From PNON01 sp963757065 (lineage in GTDB: Bacteria > Chloroflexota > Anaerolineae > Anaerolineales > Anaerolineaceae): a DNA stretch of 64,000 nucleotides. Position 1 is the first letter of the stretch. Every line of letters begins with the position of its first letter. Below are positions 38,543 to 47,201 of the stretch, in pieces. The notes under the pieces are model-generated. The model ran no database searches. It saw nothing but the letters and a program-made list of their open reading frames with translations, and was not told where the DNA came from. The DNA is taken from positions 357,714 to 421,713 of the forward strand of contig CAVWQC010000008.1 in assembly GCA_963757065.1 (NCBI GenBank), written 5' to 3'. A program made the translations under genes and the position numbers.

Positions 38543-38995
38543 ATGGGAATGAAAATTAATGGCGAGTATACATTCAATGGTCCAAGGGAAGTTGCCTTTG
38601 CTGTAGTCCGGGATCCCAATCTACTTTTATTAGCAATCCCCGGTGAAAGCACTATGAAAGAAACTGGGCCGAATTCCTATGAGGGAACGATTAAACTCAA
38701 AATTGGGCCGGTTAGCGGTACTTTCGCAGGGTTGTACACAATATCTGAGGAAAATGCACCAGAATCTTTTACAATGACTGTAAAAGGTAAAGGTGGTGCG
38801 GGTTTTGCAGAAGGTGTTGGTAAAGTTCATTTTACTCAGTTGGAAGATGGCAAAACTTTATTCAAATACTCAGGTGAATTAAATATTGGCGGTAAGCTTG
38901 CCAGTGTAGGTCAACGCCTGATTGACAGCGTATCAAAGAGTATGTTGAAAAGCGGGCTTGAAAAACTGGATAAGGAGGTCGAGAAACGAAAGTAG
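38543..38995 (+). CDS. CoxG-like SRPBCC protein
   Basis: A 150-residue START/SRPBCC-fold protein of the CoxG (carbon monoxide dehydrogenase subunit G) family. It has the beta-strand start GEYTFNGPREVAFAVVRDP, a central IKLKIGPVSGTFAG, and a C-terminal helix. In CO-oxidisers CoxG recruits the hydroxylase to the membrane; here it likely does the same for the preceding enzyme, 12 bases upstream. It lacks the long C-terminal anchor helix of some CoxG proteins. Confidence 0.82.
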   Translation: MGMKINGEYTFNGPREVAFAVVRDPNLLLLAIPGESTMKETGPNSYEGTIKLKIGPVSGTFAGLYTISEENAPESFTMTVKGKGGAGFAEGVGKVHFTQLEDGKTLFKYSGELNIGGKLASVGQRLIDSVSKSMLKSGLEKLDKEVEKRK

Positions 38996-39022
38996 TTTTA
39001 TTGTGTTATATTGTGTAAGTGC

Positions 39023-39049
39023 TTGACATTTACGAAATTGTGTTAAAAT
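39023..39049 (+). promoter_or_regulatory. Possible internal promoter
   Basis: A perfect TTGACA (39023-39028) with TAAAAT at 39044-39049. The spacing of 15 bases is short, so it is only a candidate for separate expression of the small membrane protein. Confidence 0.35.
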
Positions 39050-39074
39050 AGTATTAATTATTGGAGGATTTACC

Positions 39075-39260
39075 GTGTCAGAAAATTTAGAAGAAAAAGA
39101 AGTTCCCGAAGAAGTTGTTATTGGCGATCAGGCATTCCAGGAACATTTAAAAAAAGTTCCAGCAAAATATTCTGCTGAAGTAAGAATGGTTCTATATGTG
39201 GTACCAATGGCAATAATTTTGGTCACCATTGCATATTTTCTTTCAAAACTACAGTATTAG
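39075..39260 (+). CDS. 61-residue single-helix membrane protein
   Basis: It starts at GTG 39075 behind TTGGAGG. Residues 1-35 are charged (EEKEVPEEVVIGDQ). Residues about 39-57 form one membrane segment (VLYVVPMAIILVTIAYF), leaving a 4-residue tail. It sits between coxG-like and permease genes and has its own terminator. It could anchor the hydroxylase or accompany the permease; no family is recognised. Confidence 0.6.
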   Translation: MSENLEEKEVPEEVVIGDQAFQEHLKKVPAKYSAEVRMVLYVVPMAIILVTIAYFLSKLQY

Positions 39261-39268
39261 ATTTTTAT

Positions 39269-39305
39269 AAAAGTGATCTGGAATAAAACCAGATCACTTT
39301 TATTT
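39269..39305 (+). terminator. Intrinsic terminator
   Basis: A 13-bp stem AAAAGTGATCTGG (39269-39281) with CCAGATCACTTTT (39289-39301), then TATTTC. Confidence 0.78.
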
Positions 39306-39433
39306 CTTGAGAGGAGGTGGTGGGTATAGGATAGAGGCACAATGCAACAATCTGGTGAGATCTGCTCGACCAGATTACCAAAAGTAATTTTTAATTTAGT
39401 TCGTAAAATACATACTAAGGAAGGAAAATTCGA

Positions 39434-40855
39434 ATGGCTGCTCAAACAAAAGTAATGGGTTATCTGCCTAATGATCAACCCCCATTTGGTCAATTATTAC
39501 TCCTTGCACTACAACATATTTTGACCATGTTCCCTGCAACAGTCCTCTGCGCCCTTCTCATGCACTTTGATGTATCAGTTGTATTGACCATCACTGGTTT
39601 AGGAACAATTGTCGCTTTACTCGGCGCAAAGTTCGCAATGGGAAAATATATTCCCCTGTATTATGGATCCAGCTTTTCTTATATTGCTGCTGTTGCCATG
39701 GTTGTTAACCAACTAGAACCCGGACTCGGTTTTGGTGTGGCAGCATCCCCAGCCACAATTTCTGTGGTACAAGCTGGTTTCCTAGCAACCGGTGTTTTGA
39801 ATGTACTTGTTGGTTTACTTATCCGCCTCACTGGTGGAAAAGAAGCCGTAGATAAAGTCCTCCCTCCAATCATCACTGGTTCAGTAGCCTGCACCATTGG
39901 TATTGGTCTTGGATACACTGCTTTAACTATGGCCTCAGGTACTTGCTGCGGTGTAGATCCTGCTGCCGCTCCAAACATGACCCTCACCTGGTGGGCAGTA
40001 TCTTTGATCACACTTGTTGCCACCGTACTTTACTCAGTTTATCTGCAGGGTAAAGGCTTCATCGGAATGCTTCCAATCCTACTTGGCGGTATCACTGGTT
40101 ACATCGTCGCTGTCCTTTTTGGATTACGCCCGCTCGCTGGCATCTTCACATCCAACGCTTTCATTCTGCCCCATATTACCTTCCCTAACTTTGCCAGTCC
40201 CTTAACCGGCACAGTTCTGTTGGGTGTAGGTATCATGGCGATTGCGACCATCCCTGAATCAACAGCCCACCTCTATCAGATCTCTCTGTATGTCGACCAC
40301 CTGGCCGAAGAACAGGGCCGCGAGAAATATTTCCTTTCCCGCTACGTTGGTTTGAACCTGATGCTCGATGGTCTCGATGACATCATCAACGGTATCTTCG
40401 GCTCAACCGCTGGTACCAACTATGGTGAGAACAACTCCTTGATGGTCATCACCCGTAACTACTCCGGTCCAGTACTACTTGGCGCTGGTGTAATTGCCAT
40501 CATCATGGGATTCATCGGTCCTCTTCGCGATATCATCAACTCCATCCCAACCGCAGTCGCTGGTGGTTTAGCCATCTACTTGTATGGTGTCATTGGTATG
40601 CAGGGTATCGCACTCTTGATCGCTGAAAAAGTAAACCTGTATGATCCCCGCCAACTAGCTCTGGGCGCCATCATCCTGGTAGTCGGCATTGGTGGCACGA
40701 TCGGTTATCCTAATGGATTACCGATTCCCTTGCTGCAATCCGTTTTTGCTGGCGGATGGCCTCCCATCGCCGCCGGTGCTTTCTTCGGTATCGTCTTAAA
40801 CCTCATCTTCATGTGGTTCAAGCCCTCAACAGAACGCGCTATGGTAAACAAGTAA
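39434..40855 (+). CDS. NCS2-family nucleobase permease (uracil-xanthine type)
   Basis: A 473-residue membrane transporter with about 14 hydrophobic segments. It shows the NCS2 start LLLALQHILTMFPATVL and the substrate-site helix region IATIPESTAHLYQ. The second key segment, FGSTAGTNYGENNSLM, corresponds to the GxxxTTYGEN region of UraA/UacT-like proteins. It imports uracil, xanthine, urate or a related ring. Its place beside a molybdenum hydroxylase and a ring-opening hydrolase is the best clue to the cluster's substrate class. AAGGAAGG precedes the ATG. Confidence 0.88.
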   Translation: MAAQTKVMGYLPNDQPPFGQLLLLALQHILTMFPATVLCALLMHFDVSVVLTITGLGTIVALLGAKFAMGKYIPLYYGSSFSYIAAVAMVVNQLEPGLGFGVAASPATISVVQAGFLATGVLNVLVGLLIRLTGGKEAVDKVLPPIITGSVACTIGIGLGYTALTMASGTCCGVDPAAAPNMTLTWWAVSLITLVATVLYSVYLQGKGFIGMLPILLGGITGYIVAVLFGLRPLAGIFTSNAFILPHITFPNFASPLTGTVLLGVGIMAIATIPESTAHLYQISLYVDHLAEEQGREKYFLSRYVGLNLMLDGLDDIINGIFGSTAGTNYGENNSLMVITRNYSGPVLLGAGVIAIIMGFIGPLRDIINSIPTAVAGGLAIYLYGVIGMQGIALLIAEKVNLYDPRQLALGAIILVVGIGGTIGYPNGLPIPLLQSVFAGGWPPIAAGAFFGIVLNLIFMWFKPSTERAMVNK

Positions 40856-40873
40856 TATTGAATTTATCTCAAC

Positions 40874-40909
40874 AAAATCCGGGATGGGTGTATACCTGTC
40901 CCGGATTTT
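40874..40909 (+). terminator. Intrinsic terminator after the permease
   Basis: An 11-bp stem AAAATCCGGGA (40874-40884) with TCCCGGATTTT (40899-40909) and a 14-base loop; the T-rich end is part of the stem. Confidence 0.65.
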
Positions 40910-40939
40910 ATACCTGCTGGAATTTAAATAGGTTTTTAT

Positions 40940-41800
40940 ATGCATGTGCTTATTACAGGGGCATCAGGAAAAACTGGTAAGGCAATTATTAAATCATTAC
41001 TCAAACAGAGTATGGACATTACGGCGTTAGTCCATAGGACTCAATCAGTTCCAGAACTAAAGAATTTAGGAGTGGACAATGTTATTGTTGGAAATCTGCA
41101 AGACATTGACCAAATGAAATTAGCGCTGAGTGGGGTCGATAGCTTGTATTTGATTATATCCAATATGAATCCAAAGGAAAAAGAGATTTGTTCTGGAATT
41201 ATTGATCTATGTAGATCTTTGAATGTTAAACGGATCATCTATCATTCCGTGTTACACCCGCAAGTCAGCGCGATGCCTCATCATTGGCAAAAAATGCAGG
41301 TCGAAGAAATGCTATTTACCTCCTCCTTGGATTTCACCATCCTACAACCCACTGCTTATATGCAAAATATTCTTGGGTATCGTAATTCAATTAATTCCGG
41401 GATATATCCTATACCATATCCAATATCATCAAAAATATCGTTAGTGGACTTACAGGATGTTGCCGAGGTGGCTTCGAAAGTAATAACGGAATCCACTCAC
41501 TCAAATGCTACGTATGAATTGGTTGGTACTTCTCCATTAAGTCAAATTGAAGTTGCTGAAAAGTTAAGCCATTATTTAAATTATAATATTGTCGCAAAAG
41601 AAGAATCCATTCATGATTGGGAAAATTCTCCCTCTATTCAGAAAATGGATGAATATGTAAAAAACACATTGAAATCCATGTTCCAGTATTATGCGAATTA
41701 TGGGCTGGCAGGAAATTGTCATGTTTTATCCTGGTTATTAGGACGTGCCCCCACCACCCTTGAGCAATTCCTTAAAAGGGACTATAGTATTACACACTAA
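40940..41800 (+). CDS. NmrA-like NAD(P)-binding protein
   Basis: A 286-residue atypical SDR of the NmrA/NAD(P)H azoreductase type. It begins with the Rossmann motif LITGASGKTGKAII, has VDNVIVGNLQD in the second strand and ILQPTAYMQN near the substrate site. The canonical YxxxK is not evident, in line with redox-sensor members that bind cofactor without catalysis. It is followed closely by two small genes; no link to the upstream cluster is proven. Confidence 0.72.
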   Translation: MHVLITGASGKTGKAIIKSLLKQSMDITALVHRTQSVPELKNLGVDNVIVGNLQDIDQMKLALSGVDSLYLIISNMNPKEKEICSGIIDLCRSLNVKRIIYHSVLHPQVSAMPHHWQKMQVEEMLFTSSLDFTILQPTAYMQNILGYRNSINSGIYPIPYPISSKISLVDLQDVAEVASKVITESTHSNATYELVGTSPLSQIEVAEKLSHYLNYNIVAKEESIHDWENSPSIQKMDEYVKNTLKSMFQYYANYGLAGNCHVLSWLLGRAPTTLEQFLKRDYSITH

Positions 41801-41817
41801 TATTACGAGGAGATGCT

Positions 41818-42339
41818 TTGGATAATAAACGCTCACAACACTATAACTATACTCATGAAACAATTCCAATCGTATGGCATCGCCAGAATGCTGATTTTTT
41901 GAAATATATCGATAAGGACGGCATTAATTTTCTACGATTTTGGTGGAAGCATTTAGAAAATGCTTTAGGAGTTCAAATACTTTCGTCTTCAGAAGGTCTT
42001 GGCTACCAGGTAAAAACTGTTCCGGATAAGAATAAAGATAATGTGAAGTTAATTCTATTGACTTTCCCGAAACCTGAAACGATCGGTGAAGTTTTTTACA
42101 TGATTTTGGTTAAAATCCCCGAAAGCCGAGTTTTTTTGGCACGTTTTTTCTTGCTAAAACTACCCACGACCCGCGTGTTTGCGTTGGAACTTGAAGGACA
42201 AAATGAAGACGGTTCGCCACGAACGGGATTATATGAACTTACCCCTCGAGCAAGAAATATTCGCATAAGAGCTGGCACTGAGCCAGTACTAGATACTTTT
42301 TATAAAGATATTCTAAAAATTCTAAAACTTGAAAGGTAA
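41818..42339 (+). CDS. Hypothetical soluble protein (173 aa)
   Basis: It starts at TTG 41818 with GAGGAG 5 bases upstream and has no membrane segment. Notable stretches are the Trp-rich INFLRFWWKHLENALG and the beta-rich SRVFLARFFLLKLPTTRVFALELEG. It directly precedes a small membrane protein gene with no gap, suggesting the two are made together. I do not recognise a family. Confidence 0.6.
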   Translation: MDNKRSQHYNYTHETIPIVWHRQNADFLKYIDKDGINFLRFWWKHLENALGVQILSSSEGLGYQVKTVPDKNKDNVKLILLTFPKPETIGEVFYMILVKIPESRVFLARFFLLKLPTTRVFALELEGQNEDGSPRTGLYELTPRARNIRIRAGTEPVLDTFYKDILKILKLER

Positions 42340-42345
42340 TTGATC

Positions 42346-42705
42346 ATGGACTTTTTAAAAGAACCCGGGTTACTTGTAGTTGTCGGTTCCCTGGTAATAT
42401 TTTATCTACGGCTGATGCAGCTGCGAGGCCGCAAAAGGAAACTTGAGCATAAAGCAGCAGTTGCCAGGATGAACGAAGCTAATCGGAAAAGAGGAAATGT
42501 ATCAAAAGCACCAGCCAGAAATCCGAACAAACCTCCTTATGCTGTTTCTAACTGGTTCCTAGTTACAATTGCAGCAATATTAATGCTTTTGGGAGTGGCG
42601 ATTCGGTCAAGTATGAATTTTCTACCTGTTTTAGAAACATATTGGTGGGTACCAACAACATTGGGAGTGTTGTTATTTACTTTTTGTTTCAAGGTTGAAG
42701 TTTAA
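42346..42705 (+). CDS. Small membrane protein (119 aa)
   Basis: An N-terminal membrane segment (LLVVVGSLVIFYLRL), a basic cytoplasmic stretch rich in Arg and Lys, then two more membrane segments (FLVTIAAILMLLGVAI and VPTTLGVLLFTFCF). The ATG at 42346 has GAAAGG 10 bases upstream; a TTG at 42340 abutting the previous stop is possible. It is the last gene before a terminator; function unknown. Confidence 0.6.
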   Translation: MDFLKEPGLLVVVGSLVIFYLRLMQLRGRKRKLEHKAAVARMNEANRKRGNVSKAPARNPNKPPYAVSNWFLVTIAAILMLLGVAIRSSMNFLPVLETYWWVPTTLGVLLFTFCFKVEV

Positions 42706-42736
42706 TATTGATCTTTATTTAATCTGATTTATCAAT

Positions 42737-42766
42737 AAACAGCCTTAACAAAAATAGGCTGTTTTT
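42737..42766. terminator. Terminator between convergent genes
   Basis: AAACAGCCT (42737-42745) pairs with AGGCTGTTT (42756-42764), then TT. On the minus strand the same stem ends in TTTATTG, so it can serve the convergent operon too. Confidence 0.75.
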
Positions 42767-42769
42767 GTC

Positions 42770-43598
42770 CTACTTCCTGAAATTCAATCTCAAAAAGAAA
42801 ATATAACTTCCAAATAATAATAGACTCATTATCGTTGTGTTATTCAAAAATCCCGTTGTAAAATTTGGGTTCCCGCCAAGGTATAAACCAATACCCACCA
42901 TTTCCAATATCCCTCCCGGGATAAGGGGCCACCAAATGAATTTGTCTCTGATAACCCTGGAACTGATTGTTATTAGTGCCCAACCTAATCCAAACCAGAC
43001 TAACATAACTCCAGTCTGGCTAATCAAGTTCGTTACCCCAATACTTTTCCATGGAAAAGATATTCCTGGTGCGACCGTGAGAACGATAGAGCCAGCAATG
43101 ATCAACCCAAATAACTTTGCACCAATTCCCCATAGAAGTAAGCTTATCCCCAGCCCTATTCCTATATAAAAAACAAAATCCAGCAAACCAGCATCGCTAT
43201 TAAGGAAACTTCCAGCAAGTGCCAGACAAACTCCTGATGGAATTAATTCCCACCACGAGAGGGTTCTCCAAATGATATATGTAAAAATAAAAGAAATAAG
43301 CCAGGATAACCCAAATGTCCCGCATAGTATTCCTATGATTCTTTGTGGTTCCCAAATTGGTTGTGTCCATAATACAATCACGCACCCAATAAATATTCCT
43401 GATACCAGACTGCTTACAAATAATCCATACTCTATTCTTCTTTATTACTGACCACACTAGTAATGAAATCGAAACAATTGGAATAATGAGCAAATAAATA
43501 TTTAAAATCCTGGTGATCCATCCAATTAATACCAGTAGAATAATGAGCGAGCCAATAGAAATAGGGAAAAATATGTGAAAGTTTTTTTGAGACTTCAT
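42770..43598 (-). CDS. Multi-helix membrane protein of a two-component operon, frame broken
   Basis: About 275 residues once one extra base near 43436-43443 is removed; the restored frame gives a clean membrane helix (GLFVSSLVSGIFIGCVIVLW) across the junction. It has about eight hydrophobic segments. It begins 4 bases inside the end of the response regulator gene, so it is the third gene of a kinase-regulator-membrane protein operon. Its ligand or role is unknown; it may be the output or a sensor partner of the system. Confidence 0.65.
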
Positions 43599-44251
43599 AA
43601 TAGACCTTTTTGGTGCGCTTTCACAGCAGCCTGTAATCTATCCTTTACTTCCAATTTTCCCAATATATTTGAGATATGGTTCTTAACTGTTCCTTCCGTA
43701 ATAACGAGGATATCCGCAATATCTTTATTACTCGCTCCGGTAGCGACAACTTTTAATATTTCTATCTCCCTCTTGGTTAATGTTTCAACCGGGTTAGGTG
43801 CATATTCGTTAGTTGGATGTGACAATCTTGAGAACTCAGCCACGATTTTTGCAGTCTCTGATGGTAGTAGAAAAAATTCGCCTTTAGCTGCTGATCTAAT
43901 TCCGTCAAATAGTTGTTCAGAAGATATGTCTTTCATTAGATAGCCAACTGCACCTGCTTTTAACCCTTCGAATAAATCATTATCATCATCAAATGTAGTC
44001 AGGATTAAAACGTGTGTATTGGGGTATTGGCTTGTAATAATACGGGTAGCTTGAACGCCATCCATCAGGGGCATCCTTAGATCCATTAATATTATTTCCG
44101 GTTTTAACAATTCTACAAGTTCTATAGCCTCTTTTCCATTCCCTGCTTCCCCGACCACTTCAAATTCAGTTTGAACACTAAGTAGTGTCTTTATTGCTTC
44201 TCTAAACAGTTGTTGGTCGTCCGCAATCACTAATCGTATAATCTCATTCAT
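43595..44251 (-). CDS. NarL/LuxR-family response regulator
   Basis: A 218-residue two-component regulator. The receiver domain has the acidic pair in VIADDQQLF, phospho-acceptor Asp in ILMDLRMP and Lys in YLMKDISS. The C-terminal LuxR-type helix-turn-helix has LTKREIEILKVVATG and GTVKNHISNILGKL. The start overlaps the kinase stop (ATGA), so it is translationally coupled to its cognate kinase. It is probably a transcription activator of genes outside or including this operon. Confidence 0.92.
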   Translation of the reverse strand: MNEIIRLVIADDQQLFREAIKTLLSVQTEFEVVGEAGNGKEAIELVELLKPEIILMDLRMPLMDGVQATRIITSQYPNTHVLILTTFDDDNDLFEGLKAGAVGYLMKDISSEQLFDGIRSAAKGEFFLLPSETAKIVAEFSRLSHPTNEYAPNPVETLTKREIEILKVVATGASNKDIADILVITEGTVKNHISNILGKLEVKDRLQAAVKAHQKGLL

Positions 44252-45429
44252 AATGGTAACTCTACTTCAATCATAAATCCTTCATTTTCCATGGATTGAT
44301 AAATTATTGTTCCACCAAATTGCTTAACTCGTTCTTCCATACCTCGAAGACCAAAACCCTTATGGATTTTTGCTCTACCAATGCCATTATCATGCACCAA
44401 AAGTCTTAGAATACCTGAGATGCTATAGTCAATGGAAATTTGTAGTTTTGTTGCCCTGGCATGTTTGATACAGTTTTGAATGCTTTCTTGAATAATTCTA
44501 AAAACTGTAAGCTCAAGTTGAGCGGAACCACTTCTAGGTTCACCAATGACCTCATTAGTTACAATCAGTGAATCGGTTGATGAAGAATCTACTAGCTGAT
44601 TAATTCTCTCTTCTAAAGGTATTCGAGCTGCGGTGTCATCCCTTAATGTTGCTACAGATCTTCGGACATCCATGAGGGCTTCTTGCGATTGTTTCTGAGC
44701 GTTAATAAGAGTATTCATAGCCTTATCAGGATTGCTTTCCATCACAGCTTTTGCTGCTTGAATTTGCATATGAATCACTGTTAGGTAATGCCCTAAACCA
44801 TCGTGGATTTCTCGAGCGAAACGATTTCTTTCTCTGGCAACGGTTAGTTCCTCTATTTGGTTTGCATATGCCTGTAAATGGCTATTCGCATTTTCGAGTT
44901 CAATAATGAGTTGCTTGATCTTTGAATGAGCATTTTCTTCTTCTATATACATCTGCATAAATATAATTACAAATATCTGACCCGCCAAAAAAATGGGTAA
45001 TCCACTTAAGGGTATTGTCCACCCCTGAGTAAACCATCTAGATGCGCCAAAATACAGTAGCACAATTAAACCATTTAATCCAAGCATTGTTCTTGGGGCA
45101 AATAATATGACACTATGACCAATAATTGGTAGCAAAATTAATAAACTAATCCCAACACCCTCACAGATAATAATTATTAGGACGGCCAGTACCAATTCCA
45201 CAAAAATATATAGAAACCTAAGCCAGATCAATGATTTTGCTGCACTAATGGAATAGATATATATTCCTATAAAAACATAACAAATACCAAGCACAATCAT
45301 TATGACTATGCGCATCCAATATATTTCTTTAACGGAAACAAAGACGGATAAAAAAACCCCCATTACAACGACTGCAAACGACATGGCGTTCCCAAATGTT
45401 ACTTTGGGGTTTGTATATTCAGAAATCAT
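44248..45429 (-). CDS. Membrane histidine kinase, HisKA_3 type
   Basis: A 393-residue sensor kinase. Residues about 15-160 contain five to six membrane segments and no large extracytoplasmic domain, suggesting sensing at the membrane. A coiled-coil linker leads to the dimerisation helix with the phospho-His in FAREIHDGLGHYLT and an HATPase domain with the N box in QESIQNCIKHA, DNGIGRAK and GFGLRGMEERV. It is the first gene of the operon and partners the NarL-type regulator. Confidence 0.9.
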   Translation of the reverse strand: MISEYTNPKVTFGNAMSFAVVVMGVFLSVFVSVKEIYWMRIVIMIVLGICYVFIGIYIYSISAAKSLIWLRFLYIFVELVLAVLIIIICEGVGISLLILLPIIGHSVILFAPRTMLGLNGLIVLLYFGASRWFTQGWTIPLSGLPIFLAGQIFVIIFMQMYIEEENAHSKIKQLIIELENANSHLQAYANQIEELTVARERNRFAREIHDGLGHYLTVIHMQIQAAKAVMESNPDKAMNTLINAQKQSQEALMDVRRSVATLRDDTAARIPLEERINQLVDSSSTDSLIVTNEVIGEPRSGSAQLELTVFRIIQESIQNCIKHARATKLQISIDYSISGILRLLVHDNGIGRAKIHKGFGLRGMEERVKQFGGTIIYQSMENEGFMIEVELPL

Positions 45430-45585
45430 CAGTTCATTATAGCATTACGCGTTATATCGTTAGGCATATATTTATCTGTTATTTATCCAAATTCTTATGT
45501 CTTTAGATAGTACCAGAGATACATACATTCCAATGCTCCAACCGCTAATCTGATATAGAAATAATAATTTCGATTGGAGATGCAA

Positions 45586-47172
45586 ATGAATGCGTTATTG
45601 GTATATCCTGAATTTCCAGACACATTTTGGAGTTTTAAACATGCAATGAAGTTTATTAATAAGGGAGCTGCAAATCCACCTTTAGGATTGATCACTGTTG
45701 CTGCAATGCTTCCAAAGGAATGGAACCTTAAATTGAAAGATTTAAATATTTCCCAATTATTAGGGGAAGATTGGGAATGGGCAGATATTATTGTGATATC
45801 AGCAATGATAGTCCAAAAAAAGTCAGTGACTGAATTAATAAAGAATAGCAAATCCCATAATAAATTGGTCATTGCCGGTGGACCACTATTTACCAGCGAA
45901 TACGAAGATTTTCCGGAAGTTGATCATTTCATTCTAAATGAAGCAGAAATTACACTACCCCCATTCCTTTTGGATTTTTCAAAACAAATAGCAAAAAAAG
46001 TATACAAAACTGATGAATTTCCAGATATAAATTCAACTCCAATTCCCAGATTTGATTTGCTTGAATTGGATAAATATGATGCCATGTCCCTTCAATACTC
46101 ACGGGGTTGTCCATATAATTGTGATTTCTGCAATGTTACTGCATTGTTTGGTCATACTCCACGCATTAAATCGACTGAGCACATCCTCCAGGAACTTGAT
46201 GCCCTATATTTGGCAGGTTGGCGCAGGAATATTTTCTTTGTTGACGATAATTTTATCGGCAATAAACGGGTGATCAAAGATGAAGTGTTGCCGGCGTTGA
46301 TCGACTGGAGAAAGAATAAAGAAGGGTGTTTGTTCATCACCGAAGCAAGTATTAACATGGCTGATGACAAGGAATTATTACGGTTAATGGCAGAAGCTGG
46401 ATTTATTTCAGTGTTCATTGGAGTTGAAACTCCCAGCGAAGAAGGCCTTGTGGAATGTCATAAAACGCAAAATACTCGTAGGGACCTGATTTCCAGCGTT
46501 CATAAGATCCAATCCTCAGGCATACAAGTCATGGCTGGTTTTATAATTGGATTTGATTCTGATGATCCATCCATATTCAAAAGGCAGTACGACTTCATTC
46601 AGGAAAGTGGAATTATTACAGCCATGGTTGGGCTTCTTCAGGCACCATTTGGTACCAGGTTATATGATCGAATGAAGGCTGAAGGAAGAATTATCGAGGA
46701 AATGACCGGGGACAATGCCGATGGAACTACAAATATCAGAACCCGTATGGATCAGTTCACATTAATTACGAACTACCGGAAATTAATGATTGAACTATTT
46801 TCTCCAATTCCGTTCTACCTGAGAATTCGGACATTCCTAATCCATTATCATCCTCTCTCGAGGCCAGTTTCCATTAGTAAAAACGATATTCTCGCTCTTC
46901 TAAAGACGGTCTGGTATATGGGTATCACAGGCCCTGATCGGACTGAATATTGGTCCTTGATCTGGTGGGTTTTAACCCGAATGCCTACAAAATTTGCGAT
47001 GGCTATAACGTTAACCGTATATGGGTACCACTTCCGTCAAGTCGCAAAATTACATTTAGGAAATGTTTGTGGAAAAAGAGATGACCCGCGTACCCAACAG
47101 CGTAAAGCTGAAACAGAAAGAATATTCAAAAGTCAACTTATAGTTAGGCAAAACAACAACCCGGGTGATTAA
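45586..47172 (+). CDS. B12-binding radical SAM protein, DUF4070/HpnP-like family
   Basis: About 528 residues. A cobalamin-binding-like N-terminal domain (about 1-135, with LVYPEFPDTFWSF and VIAGGPLF) precedes a radical SAM core with the CPYNCDFC cluster motif and a DUF4070-like C-terminus. Segments such as FFVDDNFIGNK, TEASINMADD and GFIIGFDSD are typical of the group that includes the hopanoid 2-methylase HpnP, but most members are uncharacterised. ATG 45586 follows GGAG by 6 bases. No hopanoid or squalene genes are nearby, so the substrate is open. Confidence 0.78.
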   Translation: MNALLVYPEFPDTFWSFKHAMKFINKGAANPPLGLITVAAMLPKEWNLKLKDLNISQLLGEDWEWADIIVISAMIVQKKSVTELIKNSKSHNKLVIAGGPLFTSEYEDFPEVDHFILNEAEITLPPFLLDFSKQIAKKVYKTDEFPDINSTPIPRFDLLELDKYDAMSLQYSRGCPYNCDFCNVTALFGHTPRIKSTEHILQELDALYLAGWRRNIFFVDDNFIGNKRVIKDEVLPALIDWRKNKEGCLFITEASINMADDKELLRLMAEAGFISVFIGVETPSEEGLVECHKTQNTRRDLISSVHKIQSSGIQVMAGFIIGFDSDDPSIFKRQYDFIQESGIITAMVGLLQAPFGTRLYDRMKAEGRIIEEMTGDNADGTTNIRTRMDQFTLITNYRKLMIELFSPIPFYLRIRTFLIHYHPLSRPVSISKNDILALLKTVWYMGITGPDRTEYWSLIWWVLTRMPTKFAMAITLTVYGYHFRQVAKLHLGNVCGKRDDPRTQQRKAETERIFKSQLIVRQNNNPGD

Positions 47173-47186
47173 CCCGGGTTGTTGTT
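47152..47186. terminator. Strong hairpin terminator overlapping a stop codon
   Basis: A 15-bp perfect stem (47152-47166 with 47172-47186) with a 5-base loop begins inside the radical SAM coding region, and its loop holds most of the TAA. ATTCTTT follows. It also lies 15 bases from the end of the convergent iolG. Confidence 0.8.
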
Positions 47187-47201
47187 ATTCTTTATAAATC
47201 C

